NCBI GenBank assembly: GCA_031259505.1
Contig: JAIRLL010000208.1
Coordinates: forward strand, 1 to 5,525
Reading direction: 5' to 3'
Length of the DNA stretch: 5,525 nt
Source: Tannerella sp.
Lineage (GTDB): Bacteria > Bacteroidota > Bacteroidia > Bacteroidales > Tannerellaceae
The notes under the pieces were generated by a model, which was given only the letters and a program-made list of their open reading frames with translations, was not told where the DNA came from and made no database searches. This document shows, piece after piece, positions 1 to 5,467 of this stretch. Each line of letters begins with the position of its first letter. The first letter of the stretch is position 1. Made by a program: the position numbers and the translations under genes.

Positions 1-163
1 CATGCTGAAAGGTCTCGACGAAGCGAAGCTGAAACCGATGATTCCGGCCGGCCGTTTCGGCAAACCCGAAGAGGTGGCAGCGCTGGCTGGATTCCTGGCA
101 TCGGAGCAGGCAGCTTACATCACGGGCGAAGTCATATCGATCAATGGCGGACTGTATACCTGA
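1..163 (+). CDS. 3-oxoacyl-ACP reductase, FabG-like SDR (C-terminal part)
   Basis: This is the last 53 complete codons of a gene that enters from the left, ending in TGA at 161-163. The visible protein carries the C-terminal signature of classical short-chain dehydrogenases of the FabG group: the stretch [13 protein letters not shown] followed by [20 protein letters not shown]. These are the helix after the substrate loop and the tetramer-forming ITG...V.GG end. FabG enzymes reduce 3-oxoacyl-ACP to 3-hydroxyacyl-ACP with NADPH in the cytoplasm. The catalytic Ser-Tyr-Lys and the nucleotide-binding glycines lie outside the window, so activity cannot be judged. It sits 73 nt upstream of a ketoacyl synthase on the same strand, so it may serve the same chain-building pathway and not housekeeping synthesis. 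Another SDR with a similar tail (a sugar or alcohol dehydrogenase) is possible but less likely next to a synthase and an ACP. Confidence 0.85.
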   Translation, partial: MLKGLDEAKLKPMIPAGRFGKPEEVAALAGFLASEQAAYITGEVISINGGLYT

Positions 164-224
164 ATGAAGTGAATAATATATACAGGCAAATCGGGATACT
201 TCACCGCATATGTATATAAATGTA

Positions 225-232
225 TAGATTTG
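225..232 (+). promoter_or_regulatory. Possible Bacteroidetes -7 box (TAGATTTG) before the ketosynthase gene
   Basis: The octamer fits the Bacteroidetes consensus TAnnTTTG exactly, but it ends only 4 nt before the ATG at 237. Transcription from it would begin at or next to the start codon and give a leaderless message. I see no TTG/TTTG -33 element about 20 nt upstream, and an AT-rich gap will contain such octamers by chance. The gene may simply be read through from the reductase upstream. Confidence 0.2.
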
Positions 233-236
233 GATT

Positions 237-1481
237 ATGAAAAGAAGAGTAGTAGTGACGGGTATGGGGATTTATTCCTGCATCGGGAAGAATCTGGAAG
301 AAGTTACGGAATCGCTGTACGCAGGCCGGTCGGGCATCGGCGTCGAGATGGCACGGAAGACGTACGGCTACCGTTCGCCGCTGACAGGCATCGTGGAGCG
401 TCCGGAACTGAAGGGTATGCTCGAACGCCGTCAGCGCGTCGGGCTGGCGGAGGAGGCCGAATATGCCTACATGGCGACGGTGGAGGCGATGCGCACGGCA
501 GGTATCGACACGGACTGGCTCGAACGGCACGAAGTGGGCATATTCTACGGCAACGATTCGTCGGCGAAGGCCGTCATTGAGGCGCACAACACGGTGGCGG
601 CAAAGCGCGACACGATGCTGCTCGGCTCGGGGGCGGTGTTTCGCGCGATGAACTCGACGGTGACGATGAACCTTTCCACCATCTTCAAGCTGCGCGGCGT
701 CAACATGACCGTCAGCGCGGCGTGTGCCAGCGGGTCGCACGCCGTCGGGCTGGGCTGCCTCTTTATCCGGCAGGGACTGCAGGACACGGTGCTCTGCGGC
801 GGCGCGCAGGAAACGAACTTCTATTCGATGGGCAGTTTTGACGCGCTGAGCGCCTTTTCCGTCCGCACGGACGCGCCGGCGAAGGCGTCGCGACCGTTCG
901 ATGCCGCACGCGACGGACTGGTGCCGAGCGGCGGTGCGGCCAGCCTCGTACTCGAAGACCTCGACCATGCCCTCGCCCGCGGCGCGACCATCTACGCCGA
1001 AATAGCGGGATACGGCTTCTCGTCGAACGGGAAAAACATCTCCCAGCCAAGCGACGAAGGCTGCACCCTCGCCATGGCGCGCGCCCTGAAAGACGCCGGC
1101 ATCACTCCCGCCGACGTCGACTACGTCAACGCCCATGCCACCTCCACGCCGCAGGGCGACGCCTGCGAAGCCATCGCCCTCGACCGCCTGTTCGGACAGA
1201 CGCGACCCTTCGTCAGTTCCACCAAGTCGATGACCGGACACGAATGCTGGATGGCCGGCGCCAGCGAAGCGCTGTATTCCATCCTGATGATGCAACACTC
1301 GTTCATCGCCCCCAATATCAACTTCGAAACCCCCGACGAATACTCGGCGCGACTCAATATCGCATCCGAAACGACGGCGAAGAAACTGGACACCGTCCTG
1401 TCAAACTCGTTCGGCTTTGGCGGTACAAACAGCGCACTGGTAATAAAAAAATATATTCACAACCAAGACCATTCACAATGA
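237..1481 (+). CDS. Beta-ketoacyl-ACP synthase, FabF-type (probably aryl-polyene/flexirubin-class)
   Basis: This is a condensing enzyme that decarboxylates malonyl-ACP and adds the two carbons to an acyl chain held on its active-site cysteine. At 414 residues it is full length (E. coli FabF has 413). The thiolase-fold triad is intact: Cys163 in VSAACASGS, His300 in NAHATSTPQGD and His335 in KSMTGHE, with Lys330 also present. The glycine-rich gate GFGGTN lies at 393-398. The start is fixed by an in-frame TAG at 225-227, with no other ATG between. After His335 the sequence reads ECWMAGASE where FabF/FabB have a small-residue LLGAAGA-type run, so the pocket near the second histidine differs from housekeeping enzymes. 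I associate this variant with Bacteroidetes synthases in aryl-polyene-like clusters. The stop overlaps the ACP start by 4 nt (ATGA), implying coupled translation with its carrier. Identity as an active ketosynthase is secure; the chain it makes is inferred. Confidence 0.93.
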   Translation: MKRRVVVTGMGIYSCIGKNLEEVTESLYAGRSGIGVEMARKTYGYRSPLTGIVERPELKGMLERRQRVGLAEEAEYAYMATVEAMRTAGIDTDWLERHEVGIFYGNDSSAKAVIEAHNTVAAKRDTMLLGSGAVFRAMNSTVTMNLSTIFKLRGVNMTVSAACASGSHAVGLGCLFIRQGLQDTVLCGGAQETNFYSMGSFDALSAFSVRTDAPAKASRPFDAARDGLVPSGGAASLVLEDLDHALARGATIYAEIAGYGFSSNGKNISQPSDEGCTLAMARALKDAGITPADVDYVNAHATSTPQGDACEAIALDRLFGQTRPFVSSTKSMTGHECWMAGASEALYSILMMQHSFIAPNINFETPDEYSARLNIASETTAKKLDTVLSNSFGFGGTNSALVIKKYIHNQDHSQ

Positions 1482-1738
1482 AAAGAGCAGAAATTGAAGA
1501 AACAGTAAGAACGTTCCTTATAGAAGAAATCGAAGTAGACGAAGAAACCATCCGTCCCGAAGCACGGCTCAAGGACGACCTGGGAATCGACAGCCTCGAT
1601 TTTGTCGACATCGTTGTAATTGTCGAACGCAACTTCGGATTCAAAATCAAACCCGAAGAACTGTCCGACGTGCAAACCCTCGGCCAGTTCTGCGACTATA
1701 TCGAATCAAAAACAGGAGAAGCGCCCGCCGGCAAATGA
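1478..1738 (+). CDS. Acyl carrier protein
   Basis: An acidic 86-residue protein of normal ACP length. Ser39 in the motif DDLGIDSLDFVDI is the expected attachment site for 4'-phosphopantetheine. The surrounding helix II is rich in Asp/Glu, as needed to dock on partner enzymes, and the C-terminal helix ends in a loose EAPAGK tail. The housekeeping ACP usually reads DSLDTVEL, whereas this one has SLDFVDIVV. Together with its position between a ketosynthase and an acyltransferase, that suggests a dedicated carrier for a specialised chain. The ATG overlaps the ketosynthase stop and its TGA overlaps the next ATG, both as ATGA, so the three genes form one tightly coupled translational unit. The open frame extends upstream of this ATG inside the ketosynthase gene, but the homologous region begins at MKRAEIEE, so I chose this start. 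Confidence 0.93.
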   Translation: MKRAEIEETVRTFLIEEIEVDEETIRPEARLKDDLGIDSLDFVDIVVIVERNFGFKIKPEELSDVQTLGQFCDYIESKTGEAPAGK

Positions 1739-2661
1739 ACGGAAGCCGGCAGTGGAAAGGCAACACCGGCGGCAGCCCGTGGGGACAGAAGGCGCTGATC
1801 CTCCTCTTCAGGCTGCTCGACGTCAGGCTGGGATATGCCGTCATGGCCTGCGTCGTGCCCTTCTACATGATTTTTTCGCGCCGCGCCTGCAACGCCATAT
1901 ACCGCTTTTTCCGCCGCCGGCTGGGATACACGGCGATGCGCGCGACAGTCTGTACATACAAAAACCACTTCGCCTTCGGGCAGGTCATCCTCGACCGGTT
2001 CGCCGTCTTTGCCGGCAAGAGACGCTTCTTCGAAACCGAAATCGTCGGCAACGAACATTTCCGGCGCCTGACAGCCGGCGACAAAGGCTTCATCATCGCC
2101 GGAGCACACGTGGGGAACTTCGAAATCTGCGGATACCTGCTCACACAGGAACGCAAACCGATACACGCCCTGGTGTACGCCGGCGAAACGAAGACCGTAC
2201 AGAAAAACCGCGTCAGGGCGTTTCGTTCGCGCCGCGTCGACATGATACCCGTCACCGCCGACATGTCGCACCTCTTCGCCATACACGACGCCCTGCAGAA
2301 AGGCGAAATCGTCAGCATGCCCTGCGACCGCAATCTCGGCTCGGCCAAAACCGTCGCCTGCGACTTCATGGGCGGCAAGGCTGATTTCCCGGCCGGCGCG
2401 TTCGCCCTCGCCACGCACTTCGATGTGGCGATACTCGCCATCTTCGTCATCAAGCGATCGAGCAGGAAATACACCGTCTACGTCCGTCCGGTAGAAATCG
2501 CTGCCCCCGCCGACATGTCGAAACGCCGGAAAACGGAAATGCTGGCGCAGGCATTTGCCGGAGAACTGGCCGACGTGGTCGCCCGCTATCCCGAGCAGTG
2601 GTTCAACTATTATGAATTCTGGAAAACGGCGCAGAGCGACGCGCCGTCATTCCGGCGGTGA
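1735..2661 (+). CDS. HtrB/LpxL-like lysophospholipid/lipid A-type acyltransferase
   Basis: A 308-residue membrane-associated acyltransferase of the LpxL/HtrB superfamily, which moves acyl groups from acyl-ACP to a lipid acceptor at the inner face of the cytoplasmic membrane. The HX4E catalytic motif is present as AHVGNFEI (His125, Glu130). The second conserved block, with an Asp-Arg pair and a downstream FPAG, is at 198-221 (CDRN...GGKADFPAGAFALA). The C-terminal PEQWFNYYEFW (286-296) matches the family's closing motif. A hydrophobic stretch near 33-48 follows the N-terminus and probably anchors the protein. The N-terminal region starting WKGNTGG is the form I know from Bacteroidetes acyltransferases beside ketosynthase and ACP genes. 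The start overlaps the ACP stop by 4 nt. In aryl-polyene-type clusters such an enzyme is thought to load the finished chain onto a lipid; true lipid A acylation is the alternative. Confidence 0.88.
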   Translation: MNGSRQWKGNTGGSPWGQKALILLFRLLDVRLGYAVMACVVPFYMIFSRRACNAIYRFFRRRLGYTAMRATVCTYKNHFAFGQVILDRFAVFAGKRRFFETEIVGNEHFRRLTAGDKGFIIAGAHVGNFEICGYLLTQERKPIHALVYAGETKTVQKNRVRAFRSRRVDMIPVTADMSHLFAIHDALQKGEIVSMPCDRNLGSAKTVACDFMGGKADFPAGAFALATHFDVAILAIFVIKRSSRKYTVYVRPVEIAAPADMSKRRKTEMLAQAFAGELADVVARYPEQWFNYYEFWKTAQSDAPSFRR

Positions 2662-2692
2662 GCAGCGCCTGCCAGTCATGTCTGCATAATTT

Positions 2693-2716
2693 CATATTCA
2701 CATAATTCCATAATTT
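2693..2716. repeat. Left copy of perfect 24-nt inverted repeat
   Basis: The reverse complement of this segment is identical, base for base, to 3090-3113. It is built from degenerate copies of an 8-nt unit (CATAATTC and variants). It overlaps the left arm of the hairpin at 2700-2761. Confidence 0.8.
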
Positions 2717-2761
2717 TCAGAATTTACAGATATGTTCATTCTGAAAATTATGTCATTATGT
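2700..2761. repeat. Long AT-rich hairpin (24-nt arms, 14-nt loop)
   Basis: The left arm (2700-2723) and right arm (2738-2761) are complementary along 22 of 24 positions. There is a perfect inner 15-bp stem (CATAATTTTCAGAAT against its complement), a 2-nt TC/TC internal mismatch, then 7 more pairs. The loop is the 14 nt at 2724-2737. The hairpin starts 39 nt after the acyltransferase stop and may end transcription or protect the 3' end of that message. The stem is AT-rich and no T run follows, so it is not a textbook terminator. It may simply be the footprint of an intergenic repeat family. Confidence 0.75.
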
Positions 2762-2769
2762 TATTCTGT
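2714..2769 (+). repeat. Direct repeat copy A (56 nt)
   Basis: Begins TTTTCAGAATTTACAG and ends ATGTTATTCTGT. It aligns to copy B (3059-3122) with about 48 of 56 positions identical and one 8-nt gap, which equals exactly one GAATTATG-type unit. This suggests the two arose by duplication and then gained or lost a unit. Confidence 0.75.
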
Positions 2770-2787
2770 GTATTTAGTAATTATCAA

Positions 2788-2982
2788 GGGGCTGTTTCAA
2801 AAGCCGGTTTTTCCGTCATCGCAACGCATGACATTATGAAAGTCCTGAAACGAAGTTCGGCGGCAGCCAAAGGACGTGATTTTCAGGCAAAGTATGCCAA
2901 ATGCGACGGTTTGAATCGCCCTCACCCCCGGCAGTGAGGTATCGAAACCAAAAGCGAAAAGACGCTTGAAACTTTGTGCCCC
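2788..2982. mobile_element. Possible insertion-sequence or MITE relic
   Basis: The segment starts with GGGGCTGTTTCAAAA (2788-2802), which resembles terminal inverted repeats of several Bacteroidetes insertion sequences. Near the other end TTGAAAC (2966-2972) and GCCCC (2978-2982) complement GTTTCAA and GGGGC from the left end, but are spaced differently (5 nt against 1 nt). I see no target-site duplication and no transposase. The match may be chance or a decayed end. Confidence 0.25.
2908..2949. repeat. Two-part hairpin in the GC-richer middle
   Basis: CCTCAC (2920-2925) pairs with GTGAGG (2934-2939) over an 8-nt loop. Outside it GGTTT (2908-2912) pairs with AAACC (2945-2949) across an internal loop. 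A further small stem AAGCG/CGCTT follows at about 2953-2967. These could fold in RNA, but no known RNA family is recognisable. Confidence 0.35.
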
Positions 2983-2997
2983 CTGTGCCTTTGCGGT
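2971..2997 (+). repeat. GT-rich tandem of three 9-nt units
   Basis: The units are ACTTTGTGC, CCCCTGTGC and CTTTGCGGT, followed at once by an A-rich run (TTAAAAAAT). I recall degenerate strings of this type (CTTTGTGCC...TTTGCGGTTAAAA) from intergenic DNA of many Bacteroidetes and other phyla. Their function is unknown to me. Confidence 0.55.
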
Positions 2998-3038
2998 TAA
3001 AAAATACCTTTCATAATTATCATGCGAAAAATCCCGGA

Positions 3039-3057
3039 AGGGCTTCGCTTACACTGC
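3039..3057 (+). repeat. 19-nt direct repeat, copy 1
   Basis: AGGGCTTCGCTTACACTGC. It matches 3132-3150 at 18 of 19 positions, 93 nt apart. It lies directly before repeat copy B. Confidence 0.75.
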
Positions 3058-3058
3058 A

Positions 3059-3122
3059 TTTTCAGATTTTACAAATATGTGAATTATGGAAATTATGGAA
3101 TTATGTGAATATGTTATTCTGT
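3059..3122 (+). repeat. Direct repeat copy B (64 nt) with internal 8-nt tandem
   Basis: Begins TTTTCAGATTTTACAA and ends ATGTTATTCTGT. Its centre (3081-3113) is a short tandem of near-identical units: GAATTATG, GAAATTATG, GAATTATG, TGAATATG. It has one unit more than copy A at 2714-2769. Confidence 0.75.
3090..3113. repeat. Right copy of perfect 24-nt inverted repeat
   Basis: Exact reverse complement of 2693-2716. The two copies bracket about 370 nt of intergenic DNA, as the ends of a small element or an invertible segment would. No open frame for a transposase or invertase lies between them. Confidence 0.8.
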
Positions 3123-3131
3123 CATCTAATG

Positions 3132-3150
3132 AGGGTTTCGCTTACACTGC
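3132..3150 (+). repeat. 19-nt direct repeat, copy 2
   Basis: AGGGTTTCGCTTACACTGC, one C/T difference from 3039-3057. It ends 21 nt before the -7 box of the dut promoter, so it covers the place where a -33 element or a regulator would bind. Confidence 0.75.
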
Positions 3151-3171
3151 CGGTCATTCGATTTTATTTTC

Positions 3172-3179
3172 TATCTTTG
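3172..3179 (+). promoter_or_regulatory. dut: Bacteroidetes-type -7 box of the dut operon promoter
   Basis: TATCTTTG matches the TAnnTTTG consensus of the primary Bacteroidetes sigma factor in full. Transcription should start a few bases later, near 3184, giving a short A-rich leader of about 24 nt before the ATG at 3208. That is a normal arrangement in this phylum, where Shine-Dalgarno sequences are weak or absent. No clear TTTG -33 box is seen at the right distance; the region holds the 19-nt repeat copy instead. Confidence 0.75.
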
Positions 3180-3207
3180 CACATTAAAATCAAACAACGT
3201 CACAGTA

Positions 3208-3642
3208 ATGATACACGTAAAAATAGTCAACAGGTCGCACCATCCGCTGCCGCAGTACCAGACGCTACTTTCGGCGGGGATGGACATACGCGCCAACCTG
3301 TCCGCTCCCGTCGAGATCAAGCCGAAGATGTACGAGCAGATACCCACAGGCCTCTACATCGCCCTTCCCGAAGACTGCGAAGCGCAGTTGCGTCCGCGTA
3401 GCGGTCTGGCGTTCAAACACGGCGTCACGCTGCTCAACGCGCCCGGCACCGTCGATGCCGACTACCGGGGCGAAATAGGCGTGCTGCTGATCAACTTCTC
3501 GGACAAGCCGTTCGTCGTGCACGACGGCGACCGCATCTGCCAGATGGTCGTCGCCCGGTACGGAAAAGTGGAATGGCAACTCCTGGAATCGCTCGACGAA
3601 ACGGAACGCGGCGAAGGCGGATTCGGACACACGGGCAAATAA
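3208..3642 (+). CDS. dut: Deoxyuridine 5'-triphosphate nucleotidohydrolase (dUTPase)
   Basis: This enzyme hydrolyses dUTP to dUMP and pyrophosphate, keeping uracil out of DNA and supplying dUMP for thymidylate synthesis. At 144 residues it has the usual length of the homotrimeric family, and all five motifs are present in order: I AGMDIRA (23-29), II PRSGLAFKHG (63-72), III NAPGTVDADYRGEI (77-90), IV GDRICQMVV (107-115) and V RGEGGFGHTG (134-143). Asp83 is the expected catalytic aspartate, Tyr86 follows it in the substrate pocket, and Phe139 in motif V is the residue that stacks on the uracil ring. Motif V has His where many bacteria have Ser (GFGSTG), a tolerated variation. The gene is first in its operon, directly behind the 3172 promoter, and 7 nt before the TPR gene. 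Product and activity are secure. Confidence 0.97.
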   Translation: MIHVKIVNRSHHPLPQYQTLLSAGMDIRANLSAPVEIKPKMYEQIPTGLYIALPEDCEAQLRPRSGLAFKHGVTLLNAPGTVDADYRGEIGVLLINFSDKPFVVHDGDRICQMVVARYGKVEWQLLESLDETERGEGGFGHTGK

Positions 3643-3649
3643 ATAACGA

Positions 3650-5467
3650 ATGAAACGAAAAATGAAGTCAGACAACATCATGCGCCGTATGCAGCCACAC
3701 CGTCGCCTCCTCCATCCCTGCACGCCGCTCCTCCGGACGGCCGTCTTCCGGCTGCTGCTTTGCCTCGCTGCGACGGTCGCCGTATGCCACGCCTCGCCGC
3801 CGCAGCAGCAGACGACGGCCTTTTCGCAGCAGCGACGGCTGGACTATTTCTTCTACGAAGCACTCAAACTGAAAAACGCCGAAAAATATGACGCCGCATA
3901 CGAACTGCTCACTCACTGCCTGGCGACAGACTCGACCTCGCCGGCCGTGCTGTTCGAACTCTCGTCGCTCCACATGCAGATGAACCGTCCCGCGACGGCG
4001 ATGACGATGCTCAAAAAGGCGGTAGCCTATGACCCGGCGAATTTCTCGTACAAAGTGGCGCTCGCCTCCATCCTGACAGGTCTGGGCATGTATGGCGAAG
4101 CGGCCGAAACCTACGAAGAACTGGTCGCCGCACATCCCGAAAAGGTGGAACTCTACTACTACCTGGCCGAAACCCTCGCACAGCAGGGCGAAACGGGACG
4201 AGCCATCGAAATGTTCGACCGCCTCGAAAACTTCATCGGCATGAACGAACCTCTCTCGCTGAAGAAATATCAGCTCTACATGTCGCTCGAACAGCCCGAC
4301 GAAGCGTTTCGCGAACTCGAAAAACTGTCGGCAAGATACCCCGGCGAAGCCCGCTATCCCATCCTCACGGGCGACCTCCATCTCGAACGCAACGACACGC
4401 AGCGCGCACTCGAATACTACCGCAAGGCGCACGACATCGACCCCGAAAATCCGTACTACACCGTCTCGATGGCCAACTACTACGAAACGACAGGCCAGCA
4501 CGAAGCCGCCGAACAGCAGATACGCCTCGCGCTGGTCAACGAAAAACTCGACGTCGAACTCAAAGTCGGCATCCTCTCGCGCTACATCCAGCGCCTTCAG
4601 CAACTGCGCAGAGACATCCAGCCCGCCGACTCGCTCTTCCGCACTCTCCTGGAACAGCATCCCGAAGATATCGAACTCAAGCTGATGTACGGCGCACTGC
4701 TCTCGTCGCAGAAGAAACTCGACGAAGCCCGATTCCAGTTCCAGCTCGCCACCGAGATGGATCCCTCGCTCGAATCCGCATGGCAGCAGTTGCTCAACAC
4801 CGTCATGCAGATGGAAGACTACGAAAGCGCCGTCGCCTTCTGCACACGATGCCGCGAGCTTTTCCCCGACGAACCCGTCTACTGCCTCTTCATGGCCATC
4901 GCCTGCCAGCAACTGGAGAAATATCAGGAAGCGCTCGAGGCCTGCGAAGACTGCCTGCAAATCATTCCCGAAACAAACCGCCCGATGCGCTCCGACTTCT
5001 ACGGACAGATAGGAGACATATACTACCGGATGAAAGAACGCGACAAAGCCTTCGAAGCCTACGAAAAGGCGCTTGCCTGCAACGAACAGAACATCGGCGT
5101 GATGAACAACTACAGCTACTTCCTCACCCTCTCGAAGCAGGACCTCGACAAGGCCGAACGCATGAGCGCTAAATGTATCAGAGCCGAACCTGACAATGCC
5201 ACCTATCTGGATACCTACGCATGGGTTTTCTTCATGAAAGGCTACTACACGCTGGCAAAAGGATACATCGAGAAAGCCGTAGCAGTCGACGGCGAAAAAA
5301 ACGCCGAACTGCTGGATCACTACGGCGACATCCTCTACATGTACGGCGAAAAGGAAAAGGCGCGCGAACAGTGGCTCAAAGCCCGCCAGGCCGGAAAGAA
5401 AAGCGAAACGCTGGAGCGTAAAATTGCAGAAAACACGTATGTGGAAGCCCCCGAATATGAACAGTAG
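3650..5467 (+). CDS. Exported tetratricopeptide-repeat protein
   Basis: A 605-residue protein made almost wholly of TPR helical hairpins, about 15 between residues 62 and 583, which should form a superhelix that binds partner proteins. The N-terminus has a basic region (residues 1-29), a hydrophobic core at about 31-46 and a likely signal peptidase I site after CHA (residue 48). No cysteine is in a proper lipobox, so it is probably periplasmic and not a lipoprotein. Starts at Met5, Met11 or Met14 would also keep the signal peptide; I took the first ATG, 7 nt after dut. The final three repeats (483-583) contain LDTYAWVFFMKG and LLDHYGDILYMYG, a typical end of long bacterial periplasmic TPR proteins. 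From memory a TPR protein follows dut in many Bacteroidales, ahead of a DUF4292 lipoprotein and an M23 peptidase, so an envelope-assembly scaffold is a fair guess. The exact role is unknown. Confidence 0.9.
   Translation: MKRKMKSDNIMRRMQPHRRLLHPCTPLLRTAVFRLLLCLAATVAVCHASPPQQQTTAFSQQRRLDYFFYEALKLKNAEKYDAAYELLTHCLATDSTSPAVLFELSSLHMQMNRPATAMTMLKKAVAYDPANFSYKVALASILTGLGMYGEAAETYEELVAAHPEKVELYYYLAETLAQQGETGRAIEMFDRLENFIGMNEPLSLKKYQLYMSLEQPDEAFRELEKLSARYPGEARYPILTGDLHLERNDTQRALEYYRKAHDIDPENPYYTVSMANYYETTGQHEAAEQQIRLALVNEKLDVELKVGILSRYIQRLQQLRRDIQPADSLFRTLLEQHPEDIELKLMYGALLSSQKKLDEARFQFQLATEMDPSLESAWQQLLNTVMQMEDYESAVAFCTRCRELFPDEPVYCLFMAIACQQLEKYQEALEACEDCLQIIPETNRPMRSDFYGQIGDIYYRMKERDKAFEAYEKALACNEQNIGVMNNYSYFLTLSKQDLDKAERMSAKCIRAEPDNATYLDTYAWVFFMKGYYTLAKGYIEKAVAVDGEKNAELLDHYGDILYMYGEKEKAREQWLKARQAGKKSETLERKIAENTYVEAPEYEQ

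Larger units (their letters stand above)
2662..3207 (+). other. Repeat-rich intergenic region between two operons
   Basis: No open frame here reads like a protein. The two flanks (about 2681-2785 and 2998-3207) are AT-rich, while the middle (about 2786-2997) is more GC-rich. The flanks share the tandem motif CATAATTC/GAATTATG in opposite and in direct orientation. The dut promoter lies at the right end. I found no intrinsic terminator of the classical kind (GC stem plus T run) after the acyltransferase stop. The hairpin CGCCG/CGGCG at 2642-2657 lies inside the coding end and has no T run, so the AT-rich hairpin at 2700-2761 is the best candidate for ending transcription. Confidence 0.7.

Noticed and set aside
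201..1298. Minus-strand open frame of 365 codons opposite the ketosynthase
   Set aside because: An Arg/His/Ala-rich shadow of a gene with an intact catalytic triad on the + strand; no family features.
1620..2384. Plus-strand open frame of 254 codons spanning the ACP and acyltransferase
   Set aside because: Out of frame with two well-supported genes, low-complexity Arg/Pro/Gln-rich product, no motif.
2642..2657. CGCCG/CGGCG stem at the end of the acyltransferase gene as a terminator
   Set aside because: Only 5 bp, inside the coding sequence, and not followed by a T run.
2758..2937. Short open frame (about 59 codons, ATG 2758 to TGA 2935-2937) in the intergenic region
   Set aside because: It starts inside the hairpin and repeat copy A, runs across the IS-like end, lacks the codon bias of the neighbours and resembles no protein I know.
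2693..3150. CRISPR array
   Set aside because: The repeats are few, diverged, of different lengths and partly inverted; there are no equal-length spacers and no cas genes.
2976..3401. GTG-initiated open frame running from the tandem repeat into dut
   Set aside because: It translates the repeats (LWKLWNY-type peptide) and then continues out of frame through dut, whose five motifs are in another frame.
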